Assembly: GCA_022072455.1 (NCBI GenBank)
Contig: JAJVHY010000019.1
Coordinates: forward strand, 1-33,084
Direction: 5' to 3'
DNA length: 33,084 nucleotides
Origin: Verrucomicrobiia bacterium
GTDB lineage: Bacteria > Verrucomicrobiota > Verrucomicrobiia > Palsa-1439
Below the pieces are notes generated by a model. That model saw nothing but the letters and a program-made list of their open reading frames with translations, searched no databases and was not told the DNA's origin. Below, piece by piece: positions 21,021 through 29,814 of the stretch; the stretch's first letter is position 1; each line of letters begins with the position of its first letter. The position numbers and the translations under genes are program-made.

Positions 21021-22231
21021 TGCAGCACCAACTCCCGCACGGTTGCCGGCGTCCCCAAGCCGAGTTTCGTCATTGCTTCACCGACCAAAAAAAGCGACCC
21101 GGTAATCACCACCACTTCCTGACCAATCGCCGCCCGGTACGCTTCCAGCACATCCGTAAATTCGCCGACATCCGCTTGCGGATTCGCCGCGCGACAAATC
21201 CCGGCCAACTCACCGGGATCACTGGTGCGCTCGCTGTTGACGCGCGTGCAGCAAATTCGGGTAAAAAGCGGGGCGAGGATCCGGCAAACCGCGCCATATT
21301 CTTTGTCGCGCAACACCCCCAGCACCAGGGCCAGCGGCTTGCCGGGGAATTGCTCGCGCAAGGTCGCGGCCAACTGCTCCGCTGCCGGCGCATTATGCGC
21401 GCCATCCAGCACCACGACCGGTTGGCCGGTCACCACTTGATACCGGCCCGGCCAGCGTGTGCGCGACAAGCCCAGTCGGATTTGGTCGTCGGTAATGTTC
21501 AACCCGCTCGCACGCAACGCCGCCACGGCCGTGGCAGTATTGATGATTTGATGACGCCCGAGCAAGGGGGGTGAAAATGATTTGTCTGCTGTCACCATCG
21601 TCAGGTGACCGGCGGCGCGGCGGATGACTTCGAGCGCCTCACCTTCGGCCGCGGTCACGACGGGGATGCCGGGTTTGATGATGCCGGCTTTCTCGCCGGC
21701 GATTTCTTTTTCTGTGTTGCCGAGATACTGCATGTGGTCGAAGCCGATGTTGGTGATGACCGCGACGAGCGGGGTAACGATGTTGGTCGCGTCGAGCCGG
21801 CCGCCGAGGCCGGTTTCCCAGACCACAACCTCCACCCGCTGTTCCCGGAAATACTGCAGCGCCATGGCCGTCACCACTTCAAAGAACGTCGGGGGCCGGT
21901 CCGGAAAGTCAGCCAGCAGCGGGCGGATCATGGTAACCAGCCGGACGACATCCGCTTCCGAAATCGGTTGTCCGTTGATCTGGAACCGTTCGCAGAACGA
22001 AACCAAGTGTGGCGAGGTATACAACCCGGTCCGGTATCCCGCGGTTTGGAGGACAGCGTGGCACATGGCGGCGACGCTCCCCTTCCCGTTCGTGCCGGCA
22101 ATGTGGATGAACTTCAGTTCCCGTTCGGGATGGCCCAGCCGGCGCGCCAGTTCGCGCATCGTCGCCAAGCCGAGCTTCTGACCGAAGAGGCGGATGCCAA
22201 AGAGATAATCAATGGCTTCCGGGTACGTCAC
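21017..22231 (-). CDS. folC: Folylpolyglutamate synthase / dihydrofolate synthase FolC
   Basis: This 404-residue Mur-ligase-fold enzyme adds glutamate to dihydropteroate and to folates in an ATP-dependent reaction. The N-terminal ATP loop is HIAGTNGKGSV (P-loop 46-52). TSPHL follows, then WETGLGGRLDATN and ITNIGFDHMQYLG with the metal-binding His, and KAGIIKPG. The C-terminal domain carries VLDGAHNAPA. The length is slightly below the usual 420-440 residues. It is translationally coupled to accD (4-bp overlap) upstream and the HAD gene downstream; accD-folC adjacency is common in bacteria. Confidence 0.95.
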   Translation of the reverse strand: MTYPEAIDYLFGIRLFGQKLGLATMRELARRLGHPERELKFIHIAGTNGKGSVAAMCHAVLQTAGYRTGLYTSPHLVSFCERFQINGQPISEADVVRLVTMIRPLLADFPDRPPTFFEVVTAMALQYFREQRVEVVVWETGLGGRLDATNIVTPLVAVITNIGFDHMQYLGNTEKEIAGEKAGIIKPGIPVVTAAEGEALEVIRRAAGHLTMVTADKSFSPPLLGRHQIINTATAVAALRASGLNITDDQIRLGLSRTRWPGRYQVVTGQPVVVLDGAHNAPAAEQLAATLREQFPGKPLALVLGVLRDKEYGAVCRILAPLFTRICCTRVNSERTSDPGELAGICRAANPQADVGEFTDVLEAYRAAIGQEVVVITGSLFLVGEAMTKLGLGTPATVRELVLQ

Positions 22232-23094
22232 GCCGCCTTGAACTTCCGCTTGCCGCGCCCGGAGAAGTAATCGAGCATTTTACCGATCGTCTCTTTGAGT
22301 TGTTTCCGGTGGACGATGACATCAATCAGCCCGCGTTCGCGCAGAAATTCGCTGGTCTGGAATCCGTCCGGTAATTCCTGCTGCGTTGTTTCCTTGATGA
22401 CGCGCGGCCCGGCAAACCCAATAAGCGCTTTTGGCTCGGCAATGATCACATCGCCCAACGACGCATAACTGGCCATGACGCCGGCCGTGGTCGGATGAGT
22501 AAGCACCGAAAAGTAAGGCAACCCAGCTTTCGCATGCAACGCAAGCGCGCCGCTGGTTTTGGCCAACTGCATCAAGCTCAATATGCCCTCGTACATCCGC
22601 GCGCCGCCCGACGCCGAAACGACGATGCTCGGAATCTTCAATTCGGTGGCCTTTTCAATCGACCGCGTTACTTTTTCGCCGACGACTGAGCCCATGCTGC
22701 CGCCGAGGAAACCGAAATCCATGACTGCCAACGAAACATCGTGCCCGGTAATCTTGCATAACCCGGTCTGAATGGCGTCAAGCACGCCGGTCTGGCGCTG
22801 ATGGCTCTTGAGGCGTTCTGAGTACGCCGCCACGCCAGTAAACTTCAACACGTCCACGCTCACCAGATCGGCGTCATACTCTGTCCAAGTTCCCTCATCC
22901 GCCAACGCTGCCACCCGCTCAGCGGCCGTCATCGAAAAGTGCAGATCACATTTCGGGCAGACTTTCAAATTGGCGGCCAGCTCCTTCGAGAAAATCATCT
23001 CGCCGCAGTCCTTACACTTGACCCATAAGCCCTTGGGGATATCGCGCTTTTTGGTTTTGGTTTCGGTGATTTTTGGTTTGTCGAAGACATCCAT
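22228..23094 (-). CDS. accD: Acetyl-CoA carboxylase carboxyltransferase subunit beta
   Basis: This 288-residue carboxyltransferase beta subunit is part of the enzyme making malonyl-CoA for fatty acid synthesis, in complex with AccA. The N-terminal zinc ribbon has C27, C30, C46 and C49 (CKDC...CPKC). The crotonase-like core contains DFGFLGGSMGSVVGEK and SASGGARMYEG, the oxyanion-hole region for CoA substrates. Length is typical. It sits four bases after comF and overlaps folC by four bases. Confidence 0.96.
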   Translation of the reverse strand: MDVFDKPKITETKTKKRDIPKGLWVKCKDCGEMIFSKELAANLKVCPKCDLHFSMTAAERVAALADEGTWTEYDADLVSVDVLKFTGVAAYSERLKSHQRQTGVLDAIQTGLCKITGHDVSLAVMDFGFLGGSMGSVVGEKVTRSIEKATELKIPSIVVSASGGARMYEGILSLMQLAKTSGALALHAKAGLPYFSVLTHPTTAGVMASYASLGDVIIAEPKALIGFAGPRVIKETTQQELPDGFQTSEFLRERGLIDVIVHRKQLKETIGKMLDYFSGRGKRKFKAA

Positions 23095-23098
23095 AAAT

Positions 23099-23833
23099 TT
23101 AGACTCCCCGGGCGACAGTCAAAGCGATCACGTCCGTCGTCCCTGAACGGAGCAAAATACTAGCACAAGCGTCCAACGTCGCGCCAGTCGTAAACACATC
23201 ATCCACCAGCACCACCCGCCGGCCAGCCAGCGCGGCGGCGGAGCGGATGGCAAAGGCACCGCGCATGTTCACGCGGCGTGACCGGGCATCCAACCGGGTT
23301 TGCGATGGTGTGGCTTTCACCCGGCGGATCACCTGTGGCCAGAGTGGCCGGCCAACCGCCCGCGCCAGTTCCTGGGCCAGCAACTTCGCCTGGTTGAATT
23401 CCCGGCTGCGCTCTTTGACCGGGTGCAATGGAACCGGCACGATGGCATCCACTTGAGCCCAATCAATCCACCGCCGCCCGGCATCGATCAACCAACCTGC
23501 CAGATGCGGCAGATAGTAAATCTCGCGATTGTATTTCAGGCGGTGGATGCAATCGCGCACCACCCCTTCCGCCCGGCACGCCGCGTAGGCACTCGAAAAG
23601 TGAAACTCCAAATCCTGACAGTAGCCGCACTCAATCTGCGCATCGAGTTGCCCGGAAAATGGCAACGCGCAGCGCCGGCAAAACGGCGGCGTGATTGGTT
23701 TGGCCGTGGCCAAACACGCCGGGCAGACCACGCCGACTTGCGTTTCCGTCAGCGGCGTTGTGCAAAACCGGCAGTTGCGCGGGTACAACAAGTCCAGCGC
23801 GTGCCCCACCCATTTCAGGAGCGCTTGGGCCAT
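23099..23833 (-). CDS. comF: ComF-family phosphoribosyltransferase-like protein
   Basis: This 244-residue protein has an N-terminal cysteine cluster (CRFC, CPAC, CRRC, CGYC), a likely zinc-binding element, and a C-terminal phosphoribosyltransferase-type fold with VDAIVPVPLHPVKERSREFNQA and the PRPP-loop-like VVLVDDVFTTGAT. ComF proteins take part in natural transformation in several bacteria, acting in the cytoplasm with DNA uptake and recombination factors. The start is placed at ATG 23833, because upstream in-frame codons are the antisense of the CPBP gene and do not look like ComF. It overlaps that gene by 19 bp. Confidence 0.88.
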   Translation of the reverse strand: MAQALLKWVGHALDLLYPRNCRFCTTPLTETQVGVVCPACLATAKPITPPFCRRCALPFSGQLDAQIECGYCQDLEFHFSSAYAACRAEGVVRDCIHRLKYNREIYYLPHLAGWLIDAGRRWIDWAQVDAIVPVPLHPVKERSREFNQAKLLAQELARAVGRPLWPQVIRRVKATPSQTRLDARSRRVNMRGAFAIRSAAALAGRRVVLVDDVFTTGATLDACASILLRSGTTDVIALTVARGV

Positions 23834-24651
23834 CGCCAAATCACCAATCCCAGAACCACCATTACCGGCCAGGTTCGCCAGTTTTCGGTGACATTGCCGC
23901 CGCCGAGTTCGCGAACCAATTCGTTGGCCAAAACCCAGCCGGCATGCAACCCAATCGAAAAATAGAGGGCGCCGGTTTTGACAAAGCCCCAGCCCAACAG
24001 TCCGCCGGCCACGCACAGCGTCACGAAGCCGGTCAGCACTTCGGGGCGGGTAAAATTGTTGGCGAGAATCAACCGCACCCATTCGAAGCCACTCATCCAT
24101 GTCACATCAGCCGCGGCGAGCCGCACGCCGGTCGGCTTCATAAAATGCAACGCCGAATAGATGACACTGGCGACCACCAATGCCACCTGCCACGGCATCC
24201 CCCGCTGCAACCCGCCTTGCAGTCCCCCACGGAAAAATGTTTCTTCGATCACCGCCACCACTAAAGCCGTCACGCAGAGTTTTCCGACCAGTGCCGGTGT
24301 GAAATCCGCCCAGTCCAATGCCTTGCCGGCGACCAGCGCGGCAAGGGACAATGAACAGACTCCCAACACCAGTCCGGCCGCGAATTCCCGCCACCAGCCG
24401 GCCCGGCGCGGATACCCGATTTCATTCCACGACCGGTAGCCAAGCGACCGCAATAACGGCCACAACCCGGCCAGCGCGACAATCAGCAATGAACGATTGA
24501 AAATGCGTTTGAACGGATGCCGGGTCCAGTTCGCGAAAAAATCCGAGTTGGCCGCCAGCCACTGGACCAGCCAAAACAGCCACGGGGCCAGAAGCGCCCC
24601 GAGCAGGACCACCGCCACCGCGTAAACGATAATGGCGCGGGCGACTCTCAA
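23815..24651 (-). CDS. CPBP-family intramembrane protease (CAAX/Abi-like)
   Basis: This 278-residue polytopic protein has about seven or eight hydrophobic segments and the three CPBP metalloprotease motifs: EETFFRGG with the catalytic glutamates and Arg, the His in SALHFMKP, and the third His in LHAGWVL. It is an inner-membrane protease of the CAAX/Abi superfamily; substrates are unknown, and some members act in bacteriocin self-immunity or peptide maturation. It overlaps the upstream hypothetical gene by 4 bp. Confidence 0.85.
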   Translation of the reverse strand: MRVARAIIVYAVAVVLLGALLAPWLFWLVQWLAANSDFFANWTRHPFKRIFNRSLLIVALAGLWPLLRSLGYRSWNEIGYPRRAGWWREFAAGLVLGVCSLSLAALVAGKALDWADFTPALVGKLCVTALVVAVIEETFFRGGLQGGLQRGMPWQVALVVASVIYSALHFMKPTGVRLAAADVTWMSGFEWVRLILANNFTRPEVLTGFVTLCVAGGLLGWGFVKTGALYFSIGLHAGWVLANELVRELGGGNVTENWRTWPVMVVLGLVIWRWPKRS

Positions 24652-24992
24652 TCCGGGCGGGATTTCCCGTGAATTTCGGCGAGCGTGAGCGGCCGCCGGC
24701 GTTGGATTTCGTTGTCGAGTTGCTCCGACGCGGACCCCGGCAGGATGATCTCGCTGTAGCGGATCGAGTTGAACGGCACCCAGTAGACTTTGCTGTCGCC
24801 CTCGACCGGCCGCTCGACCGGCAGCGAGGTTTCGAGATCGGTGATTTCCTGGAAGCGCCGGCCACTGACGCGAAAACCGAAGTCATCCAATTCCGTGATG
24901 ATTCCGCGAATGATTTCGCGGGGAGTTTGGGCGTGAAAGCGGCGCAACACGATTTTGATCCGTTGCCCCTGCATGGTGGGTTTGGCCGGCAT
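24648..24992 (-). CDS. Conserved-looking small soluble protein, unknown function
   Basis: This 114-residue, basic protein has no membrane segment. Its pattern (IKIVLRRFHAQTPREIIRGIITELDDFGFRVSGRRF...) suggests an SH3-like or Sm-like beta fold, as TELDDFGFRVSG resembles a strand pair in RNA-binding or scaffold domains, but I recognise no family. A good AGGAG ribosome binding site lies upstream, inside the 3' end of gspD. The stop of gspD is two bases before its start region. Confidence 0.6.
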   Translation of the reverse strand: MPAKPTMQGQRIKIVLRRFHAQTPREIIRGIITELDDFGFRVSGRRFQEITDLETSLPVERPVEGDSKVYWVPFNSIRYSEIILPGSASEQLDNEIQRRRPLTLAEIHGKSRPD

Positions 24993-24994
24993 GA

Positions 24995-27445
24995 TCAGTT
25001 CTCCTGCGCTTCAATGGGTTGATTGTTCAACTCTTCCAACGCCCGGACTTTGGCCGCTTGCCGGTCTTCCGAGATGATCCCTTCGACCGGGCCGGGCGAG
25101 TTGCGGGATTGTGGTTCAGTACTGACCGGGGCGTCTTGGAAGTGCTTGTCCAATTCCAGATCTTCGCCCGCCTTGAGCAACCGGCTGCGGCGCCGGGCTT
25201 CAGCGACCGCTTCGTTGTCCGTGCGCAGCACCGATGGGCGAATGAAAATGATCAGTTCATTTCGGATTTTGGTCGTATTCTTGCTTTTGAATAGTTGACC
25301 AAAAAATGGAATGTCACCGAGAAACGGCACCTTGGTTTCACTCACGCCCTTGTTTTCTTTAATCAAACCACCCAGGGCAATCGTGCTGCCATCTTGTACC
25401 GCCACCGATGATTTCGCTTCGCGCTTCGTGATTGTCGGCACCGCCGTCCCGTTCACCTGCACGGGCGCGCCGAAATCATTCACCTTTTGTTGAATGTCCA
25501 TCCGGACATAACCATTCGGATTGATGCGGGGCGTGACCGTCAACTCAATCGCGGCGTCTTTATATTCGATGTTGGAATTCAACGACCCCGTGGACAGCGT
25601 CCCGGTATTCCCGACGACGGAGGACACCTGCGAGACCGGCACCGGCACTGATTCGCCAACGAGGATGTTGGCTTCCTGGTTGTCCATCGTTTGAATGACC
25701 GGCGTCGAGAGCACTTTCCCCTTCGAGGTTTTCGACAGCGCACGGATCACGGCATCAAGCTTCAAATTCTGGAACGACAGGAAATACGTCAGCCCCCCGC
25801 TCCCCGCCAAACTCGCGGCGGTTGGCAGATCATCCAGAAGCGGGCTGTTGGGATCATCGGCTCGGGGAAGTTGAATGGGATTCACGCCGGTTGTTCGTGA
25901 GGATCCGAGTTGAGTAACTTGTCCCTCCTCGAACAACCGCTTGAAGACATTCACACCGATATCCAACTCATTGTTCAACGTTACTTCGGCAATGATCACT
26001 TCGATCTGGACCTGGGCGACCGCGGTATCCACATTGCGAATCAATTCTTCAATCCGCGCCATGTCTTCCTTCGTCGCCATCACCAACAGCGAATTCGTCC
26101 GCGGATCCGGCAAGATGCGCACACCCTGGGCAAACTGGAGAAACCCGGTATCCGCCGCGCTGGCCCCGCCCCCGGCGCTCGTCGCAATCGGCGGCGGCGG
26201 TGTGGTTGTCGTCCGTGCACCGGCAGTGGTCGAGCTACCGGTGGTGCGCCGCGTAAAGGTCGGCGTCCCGCCCGTGATCAACGCGTTGATGGATGATGCC
26301 GCATCTTCCGCGGTGGCGTACTGGAGCGGAACCACTTTCATGAGAACGTCCGGTTCCACTTTCGCGTCCAACTCGGCAATGAACTGCTCGAAAAATGCAA
26401 AATTACTTGGGCGACTCAGGATGAAAATCTTGTTGGTTCGCTCGTCGGCAGAGATGATCACCTTGCCTTCGATCATCGTGTCCTCCGCGGACGGTGTCGT
26501 CGTGGTTGCGCCCGTGCGGCTGCCGGCGGCCGTTGGGCGGACAATTCCCGGCGCAGGGATGCCCGGTGTGGGCGTCGCAACTCCCGGCGCCGTCGCGCGG
26601 GCCCCAAGCTGTTGCGTCTCCTGAATGATCGCCTGCAACCGTTGGACCACGTCGCCGGACTTCGCGTGCGTCAACGTGAACACGCGCGTCTCCATCTTCA
26701 ATGCTGACGGCACGTCAATGTACTTCACGATCTCCAGCATCTGATTCACATTGGCAGCAGTCTCCGTCACCAGCACGCAACTTGATTTTGGCAGCGCCAG
26801 CATCTGACCATACGCGTGCAGGTAGGGTTGCAACGCGCTGACCACGTCCGCCGGCTCGGCATACTTCAACTGAATCACCTGCGTCATCAACGCATCGGCT
26901 GCCAACTGCGCTTTCCCTTCGCCGATGAACGGCAAGCCTTCCTGCTTGGCCGTCTGAATCTGCACGACCTTGAGAAATTTCTCGCCCATCGGAATCACCG
27001 CGATTCCGTTGATCGCGAACACACTGTCCAAAGCCGCCCGGGCTTCGTCGTAAGTCAGATCCGATTGGCTCCGAAAATAGATCGGCGTCGCCGGCAAGCT
27101 TGGGGCCTGGATGATCGACCGTTTCGCGAGATGTTGCGCATAATATTCGAGCACTGCCTGCACGGGTGTGCCTTGAAAATCAATGACACCAGCCGTGGCG
27201 CCCGTCTTGGCCACATTCGCAACTGCCGGGGTGACGTTGACGGGTTGCGTGACGCGGGTTGGATTGGCGCGCCGGACCGGGAACGGTGTGGGCGTGACTG
27301 GCGGCACCGGCTCGTCCGGTGTTGCGGTTGCCTGTGGCAACGGGGGGGTGGGCGCGGGCGTTTCGGCGGGCACCGGTTCATCCGCGAACACCGGCCACGC
27401 CAAAACCACCAGCACCAGCAAGAATTGCATAATCGCTCTCATCAA
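24995..27445 (-). CDS. gspD: Type II secretion secretin GspD
   Basis: This 816-residue outer-membrane secretin has a signal peptide (residues 1-21), a Pro/Thr-rich linker (22-80), N0 (about 85-165), N1 (185-245), N2 (250-360, with a Pro/Thr insertion 283-325) and N3 (365-475, with a Thr/Pro/Gly-rich insertion 393-433). The beta-barrel secretin domain follows from about 475. The signature GGLIKENKG...VPFLGDIPFFGQLF and ELIIFIRPSVL is complete. It forms the multimeric gate through which folded proteins leave the periplasm. Its start overlaps the upstream small periplasmic gene by 4 bp. The C-terminal tail of about 80 residues is charged and may bind a pilotin or partner. Confidence 0.95.
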   Translation of the reverse strand: MMRAIMQFLLVLVVLAWPVFADEPVPAETPAPTPPLPQATATPDEPVPPVTPTPFPVRRANPTRVTQPVNVTPAVANVAKTGATAGVIDFQGTPVQAVLEYYAQHLAKRSIIQAPSLPATPIYFRSQSDLTYDEARAALDSVFAINGIAVIPMGEKFLKVVQIQTAKQEGLPFIGEGKAQLAADALMTQVIQLKYAEPADVVSALQPYLHAYGQMLALPKSSCVLVTETAANVNQMLEIVKYIDVPSALKMETRVFTLTHAKSGDVVQRLQAIIQETQQLGARATAPGVATPTPGIPAPGIVRPTAAGSRTGATTTTPSAEDTMIEGKVIISADERTNKIFILSRPSNFAFFEQFIAELDAKVEPDVLMKVVPLQYATAEDAASSINALITGGTPTFTRRTTGSSTTAGARTTTTPPPPIATSAGGGASAADTGFLQFAQGVRILPDPRTNSLLVMATKEDMARIEELIRNVDTAVAQVQIEVIIAEVTLNNELDIGVNVFKRLFEEGQVTQLGSSRTTGVNPIQLPRADDPNSPLLDDLPTAASLAGSGGLTYFLSFQNLKLDAVIRALSKTSKGKVLSTPVIQTMDNQEANILVGESVPVPVSQVSSVVGNTGTLSTGSLNSNIEYKDAAIELTVTPRINPNGYVRMDIQQKVNDFGAPVQVNGTAVPTITKREAKSSVAVQDGSTIALGGLIKENKGVSETKVPFLGDIPFFGQLFKSKNTTKIRNELIIFIRPSVLRTDNEAVAEARRRSRLLKAGEDLELDKHFQDAPVSTEPQSRNSPGPVEGIISEDRQAAKVRALEELNNQPIEAQEN

Positions 27446-27909
27446 TTACCTCGTCGAAATGGAATGCGCCGAATCACATTGGGTTGATTGGGCCGGCCCG
27501 CTTGTGCGGGTTGCGCCGGCTGGGCGGGGTTGACAACCGCCACTGCCGGTCCGCTCGGGCGGTCCTGAAAAACCAGATTGGCTGTTTCCAATCCCAGCTT
27601 GAGCACGAGTTTCGGCGGATCCAGATCAATCCGTTCGACCCGCACGCCGCCATCCAACGTCTCGCCCTGGGCGCGGAAATACGACCGGTTCGCCTCTTGG
27701 TCATGAATGATCGCCTGCAGCACGCCGGCCTGACCATTGGACATGACCAACGCGACAAACTGGAACCGCTTCAATGGTTGCGGCACGTCCACCGTGTTCG
27801 CCGCGCTGACCGGCCCGAATGGTGACCGGTCAATCACGATCTGATACCGGGAAAAGTCCTCCGCGTGCACGAGGCCGGCGCACAGCAACCACAACCAGAA
27901 AACTCTCAT
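27442..27909 (-). CDS. Small periplasmic type II secretion-associated protein
   Basis: This 155-residue protein has a signal peptide (MRVFWLWLLCAGLVHA). DFSRYQIVIDRSPFGPV follows, a motif form seen near GspC and PilP-type components where a short linear segment binds the secretin. A single beta-rich domain (about 50-115) and a Pro/Gln/Ala tail come after. Position between the PilO-like gene and gspD supports a PilP/GspC-like role bridging inner membrane and secretin. The family assignment is inferred from context and the N-terminal motif. Confidence 0.6.
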   Translation of the reverse strand: MRVFWLWLLCAGLVHAEDFSRYQIVIDRSPFGPVSAANTVDVPQPLKRFQFVALVMSNGQAGVLQAIIHDQEANRSYFRAQGETLDGGVRVERIDLDPPKLVLKLGLETANLVFQDRPSGPAVAVVNPAQPAQPAQAGRPNQPNVIRRIPFRRGN

Positions 27910-28445
27910 GACGCCGGTTTCTCCGCTTTCGCCGCCAGCGCGCGAATCTGGACATTGTCACAGCGCAAGATGCTGGGATTATCCGGCTTGGCCGTCACGT
28001 TGATCTGCTCGACGGTGATGAAGCCCGCCCCTGTTTGCAGGCCGAACAAGAATTTCACCAGCGACTCGATCGTCGCCTCAAAATTGCAGGACACCGGCCA
28101 TTCCCGGTAGTCGTCGCGTGTTTCCTGCCGGAGCGGGCGTTTCTGCTGCATCACGATCGCGGTCGTAGCGGTCAGTTCATCAATCTTCTTCAATACATCC
28201 GACATCGTTTCAAACTGTGATGACTGGTTCAGGTTCTGGCGGAGATTTTCGTAGTCTTGCTGCCATTGGGCTTCGCGGGCGATGGTGGATTTCATGGCCG
28301 CCAATTCGCGCCGCTTTGCTTTTAGCGCGTTGCTCCGCTCCTGCCACGGCCCGGCAATCCAACTGATGAGGAAATAGTTCACCCCGACCACCACGATGGT
28401 GATGGTCAAAATCAACAAATTGCGTTCGCGTTTATTTAGCGCCAT
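27906..28445 (-). CDS. PilO/GspM-like inner-membrane assembly protein
   Basis: This 179-residue protein has one N-terminal membrane helix (about residues 10-28), a coiled-coil-like stretch (35-85) and a small alpha/beta C-terminal domain with SLVKFLFGLQ. The layout is that of PilO/GspM, which bind the PilN/GspL partner in the inner-membrane platform. Its start lies 14 bp inside the upstream GspL-like gene, and it overlaps the next gene by 4 bp. Confidence 0.7.
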   Translation of the reverse strand: MALNKRERNLLILTITIVVVGVNYFLISWIAGPWQERSNALKAKRRELAAMKSTIAREAQWQQDYENLRQNLNQSSQFETMSDVLKKIDELTATTAIVMQQKRPLRQETRDDYREWPVSCNFEATIESLVKFLFGLQTGAGFITVEQINVTAKPDNPSILRCDNVQIRALAAKAEKPAS

Positions 28446-29814
28446 GCGGGGCCGATTTCAGAGTACAAGTCACGTCAAACTTGGTCAAGCCAGTGCCCGG
28501 CTCGCTGCGCATGTTGCCGGGCGTCACTTTGGTAAACATCGCCGAATGTTCGAGCCGACTGATAAAATCCGTCGCGAACCCCGCCGACTGAGCCTGGGCG
28601 CGAATGACGACGGTTTCGTCTTTCTTGAAGCTGAAGCCATTCATCTTCACATTCTCCGGCAACAACTGGCTCACTTCGCGCAACACTTCGAGCACGGAAT
28701 ACTTCGTGTCCAATTGCCGCTGCAATGCCCCGAGTGTCCGACTCAACTCGCGCGCCTTCGTGAACCGCGGCTCCAGCTTCCGAATCTCGGCTTGAACGCT
28801 GCCGAGCTGGGCCTGGCGGACCGCCATGAACGTCAACAACCCAATCAATGCCAGCAGATACAACACGCCCAACGCAATCGCTCCGCGAACCAGCAGCCGG
28901 CGGACGCCTGCCTTTTTCCGCCGTTCGCGCCATTCCGCCGGCAACAGATTCAACTGCGTCGGCCCGGCGGCTGCTGCTTCAAGGCAAACACTCGCGGCTG
29001 GATTCGGCGTGGTGCCGTTGCTCAAAAATTCGGTCGCCGCGCCCCACTCCGCCGCGACCGCTGCCAACTGCGGACGCACCGACTCGTTCCATGTTGCCAA
29101 TGTCGTCCGGCCAACCTCAGCTGTGGGCAGTTCCACTTCCGCCGCCACGAGAGTCCGCTCCAATTCTTCACGCAATAACTCCGCCGCGACGCCCTGACTC
29201 CCCAACATCACCGAGCGGATTGCGACAATCGTGCCGGCCGAATACAAAATGAAGTTGGCCACCCGCGATCCCACGAGCACGAGCGTGTTCAACTGCGCAT
29301 CCGCCGGTAGCGCTTTTTGGCGGAGCAGATGCCGGAACACGGCCAACGCGTCCACGCCGACAACTTCCGCCGGCCAGCCCGCTGCTTCCAATGCGGCCAC
29401 GCGTTCGTTGACGGCCGCCTTGCGGGCGACAGCCACCAGCACGCGAGTTTCAGTGGCCGTGGCGTCGAGCGGTTCGAAACTGTAGACAACTTCTTCGAGC
29501 GGCAAGGGGGTGAGGTTGTCAATTTGCAGATCCAGCATCTGCTGCAACTCGCCGGCTTCGGTTGTCGGCAGGCGCAGCGTCTGACAGAGAACATCTTCGC
29601 AACTGACCGCCGTGACGATCCGGTGGTCGCGCAAGTCGAGCCGTTGCCGAAGGGTTTGGACGGTGCCCTGAAGCTGGTCGCCGGTGGCGGTAGTGGCAAG
29701 CGGTTCGGTCACTTGCTGGACGATTTTCAACTCGGCACCGCTCGCACGCGCGGTGGTCACATCCAGGCCTGTCTCACCGAAAAAGACGGCGGCCCAGCCG
29801 GTGGACTTGCTCAT
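28432..29814 (-). CDS. GspL-like fused PilM/PilN protein
   Basis: This 460-residue protein has a cytoplasmic actin-like (PilM/GspL) part at about residues 1-290 containing QMLDLQIDNLTPLPLEEVVYSF. A single membrane helix at about 310-332 (GVLYLLALIGLLTFMAV) is followed by a coiled-coil and ferredoxin-like periplasmic part (335-460) typical of PilN. The start ATG at 29814 overlaps the gspK stop by 4 bp; an upstream ATG at 29850 lies inside gspK and is less likely. It couples the ATPase to the periplasmic platform. Confidence 0.75.
   Translation of the reverse strand: MSKSTGWAAVFFGETGLDVTTARASGAELKIVQQVTEPLATTATGDQLQGTVQTLRQRLDLRDHRIVTAVSCEDVLCQTLRLPTTEAGELQQMLDLQIDNLTPLPLEEVVYSFEPLDATATETRVLVAVARKAAVNERVAALEAAGWPAEVVGVDALAVFRHLLRQKALPADAQLNTLVLVGSRVANFILYSAGTIVAIRSVMLGSQGVAAELLREELERTLVAAEVELPTAEVGRTTLATWNESVRPQLAAVAAEWGAATEFLSNGTTPNPAASVCLEAAAAGPTQLNLLPAEWRERRKKAGVRRLLVRGAIALGVLYLLALIGLLTFMAVRQAQLGSVQAEIRKLEPRFTKARELSRTLGALQRQLDTKYSVLEVLREVSQLLPENVKMNGFSFKKDETVVIRAQAQSAGFATDFISRLEHSAMFTKVTPGNMRSEPGTGLTKFDVTCTLKSAPHGAK

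Noticed and set aside
23834-24100. N-terminal extension of ComF to ATG 24100
   Set aside because: These 89 codons are antisense to the CPBP protease and unlike ComF, whose normal N-terminus with the Cys cluster begins just after ATG 23833.
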